Below, in pieces: positions 46,877-55,538 of a DNA stretch of 64,000 bases (positions are counted from its first letter, which is position 1; each line of letters begins with the position of its first letter). Below the pieces are notes generated by a model. The model made no database searches. It was not told the origin of the DNA and worked only from the letters and a program-made list of their open reading frames with translations. Made by a program: the position numbers and the translations under genes. The DNA is from Cardiobacteriaceae bacterium TAE3-ERU3 (GTDB taxonomy: Bacteria > Pseudomonadota > Gammaproteobacteria > Cardiobacteriales > Cardiobacteriaceae), in contig JAHUUI010000002.1 in assembly GCA_019218315.1 (NCBI GenBank), positions 310,001 to 374,000 of the forward strand, written 5' to 3'.

Positions 46877-47046
46877 CATGGCTATGACATTGGAGCTAAA
46901 AATTATTCCAACATGCCTCTTTATACACTTTTGCCTTTAATTTACATTGCACATGGATTTTTACCGTAATTAGCTAAAAAATTCCTATTTTTCCGGGATC
47001 TTTTTAGCTCAAATTATGTACATTAAGGTCATTTAAAGCCGACCTC

Positions 47047-47285
47047 TGTATGAAGTTGACAGAGGTCAGGCTCCTTCCCTAATTAATATAGTTATCAAAA
47101 AGCCGCAAAATATGGCTGCAGCCCAAATACTAATATACTGTATTTATTACACAATTAACAAGTTCTATTAGGACATATGACTGCTTAGTTTCTCAATCCC
47201 CTTCACATAAATATATGCCGTGACCAATTTGTGCCCAATATGTGACGGGACTTCATTCGGCACTAAATGCAGTGACCTCTGTACT
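47047..47285. repeat. MITE-like repeat, copy 2
   Basis: A 239-bp copy of the element at 42313-42552 in the same direction. Terminal inverted repeats are ACAGAGGTCA (47059-47068) and TGACCTCTGT at its right end. Directly before its left end is GACCTCTGTA (47041-47050), which is the right-end sequence of the element, so a right end abuts a left end here. Homologous recombination between the two copies would remove about 4.7 kb. Confidence 0.75.
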
Positions 47286-47320
47286 ATTTTTGATTGGTCT
47301 TGTCATCCATGCAAATGATG

Positions 47321-47375
47321 GCTGTGTTCAATAGTTGTGCGCATGAATTCGCTGTGTTCAATAGTTGTATGCATG
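47321..47375. repeat. Short tandem direct repeat
   Basis: The 18-base GCTGTGTTCAATAGTTGT occurs at 47321-47338 and again at 47351-47368; with the following bases (GCGCATG and ATGCATG) the unit is about 25 bases, repeated every 30. It lies between repeat copy 2 and the Fic gene. It could be an iterated protein-binding site or a trace of an insertion. Confidence 0.6.
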
Positions 47376-47465
47376 GATTATACGATAATCAAACCAAGGG
47401 CTCTCCGTAGGTTTGCCTGTCTGTAGTTTTACCCTCCATAAGATTCAAATTCTTTGCTGAACCAG

Positions 47466-47511
47466 TTGCGGTGATAATGACTTTATTCACCGCATAATTT
47501 GCAGTGAATAA
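47466..47511. promoter_or_regulatory. Inverted-repeat operator upstream of fic
   Basis: TTATTCACCGCA (47483-47494) and TGCAGTGAATAA (47500-47511) form a 12-bp inverted repeat with one mismatch and a 5-base spacer. A third, partial half-site TGCGGTGATAAT lies just upstream at about 47466-47477. A candidate -10 TACAAT (47515-47520) directly follows. The position suggests repression of fic by a dimeric regulator; no repressor gene is nearby. Confidence 0.6.
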
Positions 47512-47543
47512 TGCTACAATCTCTGCAAACCTCAGAGGTGTTC

Positions 47544-48668
47544 ATGAAGTACATAACCTATATTCACGAAAGAGATGACTGGACACAGTGGCATTGGTCT
47601 GATGAAAAACTATTGCCACTGGTTAGCCGTGTGCGACTTTTGCAAGGCAAGCTTCTAGGGAAACTATCTACACTGGGATTTGATCTAAATGTTGAAGCAC
47701 AGCTGGATGCGGTCACACTTGAAGTGGTCAAAACTTCCGAGATTGAAGGTGAGCAATTAAATTCGGAACAAGTACGTTCTTCTGTCGCACGCCACTTGGG
47801 TATTGATACACCAACAATGGCTACTTCTACTCGTGAAGTTGATGCAGTAGTCGAGATGATGCTGAATGCAACTTATCGCTACCAAGAGCCTCTAACTTTG
47901 GATCAGCTGTTTACCTGGCATCATGCTTTGTTTACTGATGGAAAAAGTGAACTATATACCATTAGAGTTGGCGCACTTCGTGATGACAGTAAAGGTCCAA
48001 TGCAAGTTGTATCCGGCCGCTATGGTCGCGAGAAAATTCATTTCGTTGCACCAGATGCTAAACGACTACCTGCTGAAATCGATCTGTTCTTAGATTGGCT
48101 GAATACACCAGCCGCACAACAAAACAATCTGGATTTGGTGCTCAAAGCAGGTATCGCTCACTTGTGGTTTGTAACCTTGCATCCATTCGATGATGGAAAT
48201 GGCAGACTTACCCGCGCTATTACCGAAAGAGTATTGGCACAAAGTGATGGAAGCAGCCAACGATTCTATAGCCTATCTGCGCAAATACTCAAACAACGCA
48301 ATGACTACTACCGAATACTGGAGCAGACGCAAAAAGGTAACGCAGATATTACAGAATGGCTTATCTGGTTTTTAGAGACCTTGGAACAAGCGTTAATTGA
48401 AGCACAGCAGACTACAGATAAAATCATGGGCAAAGCACTTTTTTGGCAGAGACACCGTCATCAACCACTCAACGAACGCCAAACCAGGATGCTCAATAAG
48501 CTGCTCACTGATTTCCATGGCAAGCTCACAACCAAGAAATGGTCAGCTATGATGAAATGCTCTCCTGATACAGCGCTAAGAGATATTAATGACTTGGTAG
48601 ATAAAGGACTGCTAAAAAAATCTGATGCATCAGGAAGAAGTACCAGCTACGAGATTATTTGGGCCTGA
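47544..48668 (+). CDS. Fic-domain protein (class II, adenylyltransferase-like)
   Basis: 374 residues from the ATG at 47544, preceded by AGAGGTG; an upstream in-frame ATG adds 11 residues. The core Fic motif HPFDDGNGRLTR starts at His213 and is intact, so AMP transfer from ATP to a target hydroxyl is expected. The N-terminal inhibitory motif T64-S-E-I-E68-G69 fits [S/T]xxxE[G/N], the class II self-inhibited type. An N-terminal DUF4172-like domain and a C-terminal winged-helix-like segment (about 310-374) with NDLVDKGLLKKSDASGR suggest DNA binding and autoregulation. No antitoxin partner is present or needed. Confidence 0.9.
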   Translation: MKYITYIHERDDWTQWHWSDEKLLPLVSRVRLLQGKLLGKLSTLGFDLNVEAQLDAVTLEVVKTSEIEGEQLNSEQVRSSVARHLGIDTPTMATSTREVDAVVEMMLNATYRYQEPLTLDQLFTWHHALFTDGKSELYTIRVGALRDDSKGPMQVVSGRYGREKIHFVAPDAKRLPAEIDLFLDWLNTPAAQQNNLDLVLKAGIAHLWFVTLHPFDDGNGRLTRAITERVLAQSDGSSQRFYSLSAQILKQRNDYYRILEQTQKGNADITEWLIWFLETLEQALIEAQQTTDKIMGKALFWQRHRHQPLNERQTRMLNKLLTDFHGKLTTKKWSAMMKCSPDTALRDINDLVDKGLLKKSDASGRSTSYEIIWA

Positions 48669-48754
48669 GGCTCTCAGGATAGAATCTAATAGTTTGAGCC
48701 TTTGATTTACTAAGCCCTTAATAGACTCAGGCGGCCAATTATTCACGCTAATCT

Positions 48755-48860
48755 CTTTGCCTAACTGGTAATGATATCAGTAGATTAATTAAAGGCACTT
48801 CAAAAACAGAGAAAAATCCCATTTTTATTATCAAGTTATGATATTTTCGAATATCTGGCA
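48755..48860 (-). pseudogene. Decayed C-terminal fragment of a GNAT acetyltransferase
   Basis: Read on the minus strand, this stretch gives ...VFEVPLINLLISLPV... and a stop, which resembles the end of the TacT-like toxin in this window (FEESPINPLTLLLPIK). The plus-strand bases also align: GTAATG..CAGT.GATTAAT followed by ACTTCAAA in both places. The rest of the gene is missing. It looks like a remnant of a second toxin gene lost beside the large NTPase gene. Similarity is short, so this is tentative. Confidence 0.35.
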
Positions 48861-48906
48861 TGGATAAGTTAAAGTGGTATTGCTCATAGTTTACTAAGGA
48901 GAGTTG

Positions 48907-51900
48907 ATGGCGTTAGAAAGAGGTGGCTTTACAGACAAAATTGGCAACAGTTACGACTCTTATTGGGTTGCCAAACAACTATTGAGACTTCTGAATGAGG
49001 AGCTAGCCTCTGTAACAGTTGAACCTTTAGGAGATGATGAAGCAGGTGTGGATGTCATCATAGAGCATCTTACAGGCGGAGAAATTACGGATAGCACTGA
49101 CGTTGAGCTGCATCAATGCAAAGCAAGTAACAAAGGTAAAGACAGTTGGTCACTTGCGACTCTTGATAGTAGTGGAATTTTAGCAAAAGCCTTCTCTCAG
49201 GTTGAACGGAATCGCCCTAGCCAGCACTCTATCACCTTTAAAGTCATATCCCCTTTATCCTTTAATGCCTTAACCAATCTAAGTAAAAGCGCAAAAAACA
49301 CTAATGGTAACCCTAAAGATTTTCTACAGCACCAAATCGACACTAATCAAGAGCGTAAAAAATTATTTGAAGAATTATGTGAACGACTAAAGCTAGATAC
49401 CAGCAATACATCAGATATATCAAGAGCTATAAATTTCCTATCACACTTTGAAATAGTTAGTTACGTAAATTCAAGTGAGGATAAAAATCACCTCAAAGAC
49501 AAAGCAGACTTTATTTTTTTAAATGATGAAACCGAAACAATTCTTTCATATCTGCAAAGCTACTCAATCAATCAGAATAAACTGAGAACCAAAATTACTG
49601 CAGATGTTTTATTTGATGATTTAAAACAGGCTGGTTTTGTAGCAAGAAAGGACATCGACAATACTCAAACCCCTCTCGTCTTAGACGAACTTTGCCAAAA
49701 GTTCACAGAATCCATTCAGCCATTTTTCTTAAATAAAACATTAATCTCCAGACCTGAAATAGATGAATGCTTTAATTCTATTAAAGAAAATACGATAACC
49801 ATTATCAAGGCAGAAGCGGGTATGGGGAAAAGTGCTTTCTTATACGAGCTACATTCTAAAATACGCTCAGAGGGAAGCATCAGTGTGCCAATTCGATTGG
49901 ATAGGCAACGTCCAGAAAACAGTGCGGATGAATTTGGCAGGTTACTAGGGTTTAGGCAATCACCCGTTTATGCAATAGTAAATGCTTCAAAAGCAAAAAG
50001 AGTGGTAATTATACTAGACCAACTGGATGCCATTCGCTGGACAGCCAATCACTCTAATAATGCCCTGCAAGTTTGCCAAGAAATCGCTAGGCAAATTATT
50101 AGCTTACCTCATATATATGATTTTAAGCTGGTGATGGCCTGCCGAGATTTTGACCTTTCTGAAGATATTGCCCTTAAAAACTGGATAAATGACTTAGAAA
50201 AATCAATTAACAAGTTAAGTGAGACACTATCAAGTGCTCAAGAAGTCAAACAAATTACGCTGGATAAACTGCCAACCGAGCAAGTCAAAGAAATGGTCAA
50301 TCAAGTTGAAGATTACGGATCATTACCTACGGCTAAACAAGACATCCTTCGTATTCCAATATGGCTAAATTTTTATTTGCAAATTACTGGCAAAAGCGAT
50401 CAGCCACCAAGATTCGACAGCAAGTTAGAGCTTATCAATTTGTATTGGCAAGATAGATTGAAAGTAATAGAAGAATCTGGAGTAAACCTTGCTAATGTAC
50501 TTAGCATTATTGATGAATTTATCACCAAAGCCAGTCAGCAAATGCAATATGCCATTCCGCAATCTTTGTTGACTATTACCAACCCTATAGCTTTTGAACG
50601 TTTGGTTTCTGCTGGTATCTTGCATAAAAACAAACAAGATAAAATTAGCTTTCAACATCAAGCATTGTTTGATTATCAATTAGGCAAGAGCCTATATGAT
50701 AAAGCGATAGAATCTGAAATTGCATTATTGACTCAAATTGGCGACAAGTCTACACAAACATTAACCCGACGCGAGCATTTAAAATACGCATTAAATCTAT
50801 TGTTGCAAGACAAACAGAAGTTCTATGCAAGAAGCCTGTCAGCAATTCTATTTAGTGAAGATATTCGATTTCATCTCAAGTACCTGGCCTTTCATAGTTT
50901 GAGAGAAATATTAGAAATAAAGCAACCTGTAAAAAAATTGGTTCAAGAGTTGATTGCAGATGACTGCTTATCCAAACACTTTATCAAACACAGCTGCATG
51001 GGTAATTCCACCATGGTGAGTTTGCTTGCTGAGTTAGGTTTTATCACCTCTTGGTTGAATCATAATGATGTAGAGCAGATAAATCAGGCCATCCAGTTAC
51101 TATCAACAGCTTCTGGCTCAATCCCAGAATTGGTAGCCAAAGAGATACGTCCCTTCATCGGCAGGTCTCGTGAATGGAATGAGCGCTGCGGTCACGCATT
51201 GGGGCTGAATGTTACTCATGACTCTGATGACATTTTTGAACTGCGTCAAAAGCTGTTTAAATTTGGCATTTTCCCAAAATATATAGATATTGAAAAACTT
51301 GCCAATAAACACCCTAAGCGTGCCTTACAACTGGTAGCGTTTACTTTCGATGAAAATATAGCATCATTGACAGAGGTAGATTGGTTTGAGAGTCCTTTTG
51401 TCGATAAATTAGAGTTATTAACTCTAAGTGAGCCAAAGAAACTCTTTGGTATAGCGCATCAACTACCAGTAGATGTTATTAAATCATTAATACCAAAAAT
51501 TTATACCATTATTAACAATAACAATGATAAAAAATTGGCTGAAATATGGTTTTATCATGGTAAGCATCCTCAGGATAAAGAGAAATTTATTTCTTTTATT
51601 TTGGGCTTAATAGCTCAAGCAAGTGAACAGCTGGCTAGCGAATCTAGAGCCGCTGAACTATGGCAACTTATAGAGCCCTATTTACACAGCCGCAGTGTAT
51701 TGATGCAGCATATTATCCTGAATATGATGTTTTATTTTGATATATCCTATTCAAATCAAATTATTGAATGGATATTGGATAACCCTAAATCAAGATTATC
51801 ATCAGGAAACCATCATAAAGAGCCTAAATGGTTATTGGCAAGCCGTGTTATTGAAAAGTTTTCTCCTTACTGCTCTGATGAAATATTCTATAAACTGGAA

Positions 51901-53643
51901 AATGCAATTTATTACGCGGGACTTTCAAAAAGTTTTAAAAAATTACAGTGGATTTTTGATCGTAAAAGAAAGGGATATTTTAAGGATTGCTATTGGGGTG
52001 AGTTGCAATATTTTATTATCCCTAAACTGGACAAAAGCAGAGTAAGTGAAAAATCCAAACTATTGCTAGCAGTGTTGAACAGACGCTTTGAGCATTTTAA
52101 TGATGAGGATTTTTACTATCGTTTAAGCTCAATGTGTGGGTTTGTTAGGTCACCTTTACCTCAGCCTAACACTCTTTCAGATAAAAAATGGCGAGAAATT
52201 TTAGTAAAAAAAGATCATGACTTTAAGCGCTTTAATGGCAAGCAAATATCAAGAGGTACAATAGTAGAATCAACCATTGAAAGCTTTTCAAGTAGTCTAT
52301 TAACCGCCGTCACCAATCAGCCAAAACGGTTTGCAAGACTTACTTTGACCTTACCAAAAGATATCGAACATGACTATGTTGATAATATTTTTAATGGGTT
52401 GAGTAGATCTACTAAAGATGTGCAAGAGCCATATATAGAAGATTGGCAGCCTTGCCCAATAGAATTGCAGTATGCAGTTATTATCCATTTTGGTGAACAC
52501 CCCCATAGTAACTATTTAGCTTGGTTGCTCACCAAAGATACGGAAGTTATCAATCATCCTCCTCTGTTGGCTGTGCTGAAAACGATGGCGAAAACCTCTT
52601 CAAATCCACAACTTGATAAATTATCAATATACGACCCTAAAAAAGGCGACTCTGCAAGCATAGCAACAGCTCATGAACTGATGAACACTTCAATCAACTC
52701 ATGCCGTGGCATTGCATATAACGGCATAGCAGATTTGTTTTGGGAAAATACTGATTTTGCCATCAGGCATAAGCAGTTGATAGATGATGCCATCTCTGAC
52801 CCACACCCTGCGGTGCAAATTACTTCAGTGAGAATGTTGACTCCTTTTCTAAATACAGATGAAGACTTTGCCTTACAAAAGTTTTTAGACATTAGCCATA
52901 CGGATCTACGCTTTACTTGTGCTTATGAAGCCTATCATTTCTTTAATTGCGCATTTGACAGCCAGTATAAGGATGATTATATCCAGCTGGTCAAAAAGAT
53001 GCTTGTGTCAGATTATGATGAGGTAAGGCAAGAGGCGGGTCGGCAAATATTTGCCAGATGGTATTTTAATGAATTATTCGATGATCTATTCCCTGCTTTG
53101 CTAGAGACAAAAGCAACGGACAAATATATCCGTATTGGCTTTGCAGAAGTGCTAAAGCAATTTTTGACTGAGGATAAACATGGTCATCTTGAGTATAAGC
53201 TGTTAGAGCCATATCAACTTATTCTTAATGATAAAGACAGTGATGTAAGCAACGAAGTCCAACAATGTATAGAAAGTGAAAATTTTTGGAAAAAGCAGAA
53301 TACTAAAATGTTAGTTGACTACTTTATACAATCAATTGATGGAAAGACAAACATATCTCATTTTCTCTATTCTCTTAAAAGCCGTCCGTATATTTATCCG
53401 TATAAAACACAGTTGCTTGACATATTTAGTAAGCTAGTGGAGAAAGCAAGAGATGAGTATGAGTTTAGCCAACGAGCACACATCAGTTCTATGATGTCTG
53501 TGCTACAAAGAATCTATGACGAAGCTGTCGATGATGAAGATGAGGATATTTTAAATCAGTGCCTGAATGTTTGGGACGATATCTTCGCATCAAACATTCA
53601 TATCAGCCACCAAAAAGTCTTGCGTGATGGGATGTTGGATTAG
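48907..53643 (+). CDS. Avs-like STAND NTPase with N-terminal nuclease-like domain
   Basis: 1578 residues from ATG 48907 with an AAGGAG ribosome binding site; a TTG codon directly before is not needed. N-terminal domain (about 1-110): GDDEAGVD49-V and E67-L-H-Q70-C-K72 resemble the D...(E/Q)xK core of Cap4-type PD-(D/E)XK nucleases. NTPase: Walker A A302-EAGMGK308-S, Walker B VVIILD371-QLD374, and an ACRDFDLS sensor-like segment, then a winged-helix-like region (about 540-590). The remaining ~950 residues are helical repeat-like. This architecture is that of Avs antiviral NTPases, which sense phage proteins through the repeats and cut DNA. The trigger and activity are inferred. AT-rich; no partner gene. 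Confidence 0.75.
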   Translation: MALERGGFTDKIGNSYDSYWVAKQLLRLLNEELASVTVEPLGDDEAGVDVIIEHLTGGEITDSTDVELHQCKASNKGKDSWSLATLDSSGILAKAFSQVERNRPSQHSITFKVISPLSFNALTNLSKSAKNTNGNPKDFLQHQIDTNQERKKLFEELCERLKLDTSNTSDISRAINFLSHFEIVSYVNSSEDKNHLKDKADFIFLNDETETILSYLQSYSINQNKLRTKITADVLFDDLKQAGFVARKDIDNTQTPLVLDELCQKFTESIQPFFLNKTLISRPEIDECFNSIKENTITIIKAEAGMGKSAFLYELHSKIRSEGSISVPIRLDRQRPENSADEFGRLLGFRQSPVYAIVNASKAKRVVIILDQLDAIRWTANHSNNALQVCQEIARQIISLPHIYDFKLVMACRDFDLSEDIALKNWINDLEKSINKLSETLSSAQEVKQITLDKLPTEQVKEMVNQVEDYGSLPTAKQDILRIPIWLNFYLQITGKSDQPPRFDSKLELINLYWQDRLKVIEESGVNLANVLSIIDEFITKASQQMQYAIPQSLLTITNPIAFERLVSAGILHKNKQDKISFQHQALFDYQLGKSLYDKAIESEIALLTQIGDKSTQTLTRREHLKYALNLLLQDKQKFYARSLSAILFSEDIRFHLKYLAFHSLREILEIKQPVKKLVQELIADDCLSKHFIKHSCMGNSTMVSLLAELGFITSWLNHNDVEQINQAIQLLSTASGSIPELVAKEIRPFIGRSREWNERCGHALGLNVTHDSDDIFELRQKLFKFGIFPKYIDIEKLANKHPKRALQLVAFTFDENIASLTEVDWFESPFVDKLELLTLSEPKKLFGIAHQLPVDVIKSLIPKIYTIINNNNDKKLAEIWFYHGKHPQDKEKFISFILGLIAQASEQLASESRAAELWQLIEPYLHSRSVLMQHIILNMMFYFDISYSNQIIEWILDNPKSRLSSGNHHKEPKWLLASRVIEKFSPYCSDEIFYKLENAIYYAGLSKSFKKLQWIFDRKRKGYFKDCYWGELQYFIIPKLDKSRVSEKSKLLLAVLNRRFEHFNDEDFYYRLSSMCGFVRSPLPQPNTLSDKKWREILVKKDHDFKRFNGKQISRGTIVESTIESFSSSLLTAVTNQPKRFARLTLTLPKDIEHDYVDNIFNGLSRSTKDVQEPYIEDWQPCPIELQYAVIIHFGEHPHSNYLAWLLTKDTEVINHPPLLAVLKTMAKTSSNPQLDKLSIYDPKKGDSASIATAHELMNTSINSCRGIAYNGIADLFWENTDFAIRHKQLIDDAISDPHPAVQITSVRMLTPFLNTDEDFALQKFLDISHTDLRFTCAYEAYHFFNCAFDSQYKDDYIQLVKKMLVSDYDEVRQEAGRQIFARWYFNELFDDLFPALLETKATDKYIRIGFAEVLKQFLTEDKHGHLEYKLLEPYQLILNDKDSDVSNEVQQCIESENFWKKQNTKMLVDYFIQSIDGKTNISHFLYSLKSRPYIYPYKTQLLDIFSKLVEKARDEYEFSQRAHISSMMSVLQRIYDEAVDDEDEDILNQCLNVWDDIFASNIHISHQKVLRDGMLD

Positions 53644-53775
53644 ATTGAAGCGAGGCTCTGCTCAAAATTGGCGTGAAGCTACGATGTGAATACCCCTTGC
53701 CACATAGTCCTTTACTAGAATACTCAGGCTTCATTTTTATACTCAATATGTCTGCAATTGATGTGTTTGGCTATA

Positions 53776-54576
53776 TCATTTAAAGCTGATCGCGCTGCCC
53801 TGATGAATTGTGCCACGGTTCTTGGCGATCAGGTGAATACCAAACACGGGGTCACTGCCGGAAGGTCGTTCGCGTTGTAGGCGCTGAACGGTTTTAAGCG
53901 GCTGATGCTCGGCGGATTTTTCGCCACTGATAGGATCAATGTTAATCATCACGCAGCGAGTACAGTATTTGAGGAACTCAAATTGCACGTCGCCGATACG
54001 GACGTCGCGCCACTGTTCTTCAATCCACGGCTCAAGATCACCATCAATAACCAGATTTGGCCGGAAATGGGTCATCGTTACTGGCTTTTCAAGCTCTTGA
54101 TTAAGTGCCGCGAGTGATGCTGTCGTGGTTAGTAAATAAGGGGCATTATCGGCAAAGGTCAGGTTACTGGCGTGGTTTTTCAGTGGTCGATGGCTGTTTT
54201 CACCGAGATAGTGCAATAGGCACGGCGTATCAAAGTGCTCACTCAGCCATTGATTCACCTCATCCGGTGCGGTGTGCGCGGTAAATGTATCTCGCCACAC
54301 AGTTACCTCATGGTGTTTAGCACAAGCTTCAACCACAACCGACTTGCAATCACCATTGGGTGCGGTCAGCGTGAGGTTGTGTTGCCCATCCATCGTTGCC
54401 TGCCACAGCAACATGTGCGGGTAATGCCGTGCAGTAATAAAGCGACCATTTATATCCGTAATCAGCCAACGGCGATCATTGGCCATACCTTCAGGATGAA
54501 TATCCGCCCTATTGACCTGATTGCCGCCCAGCGACTTGACCGGATAATAGTGAGTACTTTGCAGTATTGCGCTCAT
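53776..54576 (-). CDS. MOSC-domain protein (YcbX-like)
   Basis: 266 residues from ATG 54576, with AAGAGGT upstream; a longer reading adds 17 residues. The N-terminal MOSC beta-barrel domain contains YPVKSLGG and GMANDRRWLITD, and the MOSC domain carries the conserved cysteine in YCTRCVMINIDP. It lacks the C-terminal ferredoxin domain of E. coli YcbX (369 residues). Such proteins bind molybdenum cofactor and reduce N-hydroxylated compounds. It lies 34 bases after the dehydrogenase gene on the same strand. It is the first core-like gene right of the island. Confidence 0.87.
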   Translation of the reverse strand: MSAILQSTHYYPVKSLGGNQVNRADIHPEGMANDRRWLITDINGRFITARHYPHMLLWQATMDGQHNLTLTAPNGDCKSVVVEACAKHHEVTVWRDTFTAHTAPDEVNQWLSEHFDTPCLLHYLGENSHRPLKNHASNLTFADNAPYLLTTTASLAALNQELEKPVTMTHFRPNLVIDGDLEPWIEEQWRDVRIGDVQFEFLKYCTRCVMINIDPISGEKSAEHQPLKTVQRLQRERPSGSDPVFGIHLIAKNRGTIHQGSAISFK

Positions 54577-54610
54577 GAGATACCTCTTCGGTTGATGGTT
54601 GTTTTTATGT

Positions 54611-55528
54611 CTAATAGCCAGCTGCAAAATCTACTAGACCATGTAACGGTTCACCGGCGATAAAGCGGCGATAATTGGCGGCAAATTGTTCGGCCACTTT
54701 ATCGGGCATACTTTCTCCGGCCATATGCGGCGTAATCGTTACGTTCGCGCAGCCCCATAGGGGGCTTGTGTCCGGCAAAGGTTCGGTTTGGAATACGTCT
54801 AATATCGCCTGTGCATCAGGATGCGCAAGTAGCCACTGGTGTAATACCTCTTCATCAATAATATTGCCGCGTCCGATATTGATCAGTACTGCGTCAGGCT
54901 TGAGGCGTGCCAGCATGTCGCCATTGAGCAAGCCATCTGTTCCGGGCGTTGCCGGTAACGCACAAATCACCACGTCTGCTTGCGCCAAAGCTTCGCCAAG
55001 TGCGTCAAGCGCATATACTTCATCAAATTCCGTCGGATGTTCACCACTGCGGTTCACGCCTGCGGTCTGCATGTGGAAAAAGTGCCCCGTTTTCGCCAAA
55101 TAACAGCCAATATTGCCCGTACCTAACACCAGCAAACGTTTGCCTGCCAAGCTGCAATACGGTAAACGCTGCCACTGCTTCTCAGCCTGTTGCCCACGAT
55201 AGCCGCGATGCTGCTGATAAATGGCGAGCAAGTGGCTGAATGCGTATTCACTGATCATCGGGCCAAATACTTCTTTGAGGCTGGTAAGCTGATAGTCATG
55301 ATTGTCGTGTGCGATTAACGGCTCAACTCCGGCAAATACTGACTGAATCCACTGAGGTGTGTCGTCATCGGCAAGTATTTCTGCGGCACGAGCCGGTTCT
55401 GCCAACCAAATACTTGCTTTATCGGTGCTGTCCTCATCAAGGATGGTGAGATTTGGCAAGTCATGTTCACGCAGCACCTCACGATAGGCGGCGTTATTTC
55501 TGGTTATGAGACGAAGTGTGTGTTCCAT
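54611..55528 (-). CDS. D-2-hydroxyacid dehydrogenase (GhrA-like)
   Basis: 305 residues from ATG 55528 with an AGGAG ribosome binding site. NAD(P)-binding motif VLGTGNIGCYLAK near 138-150, then INIGRGNIIDEEVL with the conserved Arg and a late His in ITPHMAGES. It resembles glyoxylate/hydroxypyruvate reductase A in length and layout. It reduces 2-keto acids to D-2-hydroxy acids; the exact substrate is unknown. It starts 10 bases after the EamA gene and is probably co-transcribed with it. Confidence 0.88.
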   Translation of the reverse strand: MEHTLRLITRNNAAYREVLREHDLPNLTILDEDSTDKASIWLAEPARAAEILADDDTPQWIQSVFAGVEPLIAHDNHDYQLTSLKEVFGPMISEYAFSHLLAIYQQHRGYRGQQAEKQWQRLPYCSLAGKRLLVLGTGNIGCYLAKTGHFFHMQTAGVNRSGEHPTEFDEVYALDALGEALAQADVVICALPATPGTDGLLNGDMLARLKPDAVLINIGRGNIIDEEVLHQWLLAHPDAQAILDVFQTEPLPDTSPLWGCANVTITPHMAGESMPDKVAEQFAANYRRFIAGEPLHGLVDFAAGY

Positions 55529-55538
55529 AATAAGACTC

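Noticed and set aside
46972-47009. AGCTAAAAA...TTTTTAGCT hairpin as a terminator
   Set aside because: AT-rich 9-bp stem with a 20-base loop and no GC clamp or following T-run; too weak to call.
42313-47285. CRISPR array
   Set aside because: Only two long copies 4.7 kb apart; no short repeat-spacer pattern and no cas genes.
47511-47543. Upstream ATG extending the Fic protein by 11 residues
   Set aside because: The ATG at 47544 has an AGAGGTG ribosome binding site; the upstream one lies at the edge of the operator and of the -10 element.
53644-53775. tRNA or attachment site at the right edge of the island
   Set aside because: No cloverleaf, no CCA end and no short direct repeat matching the left border was found.
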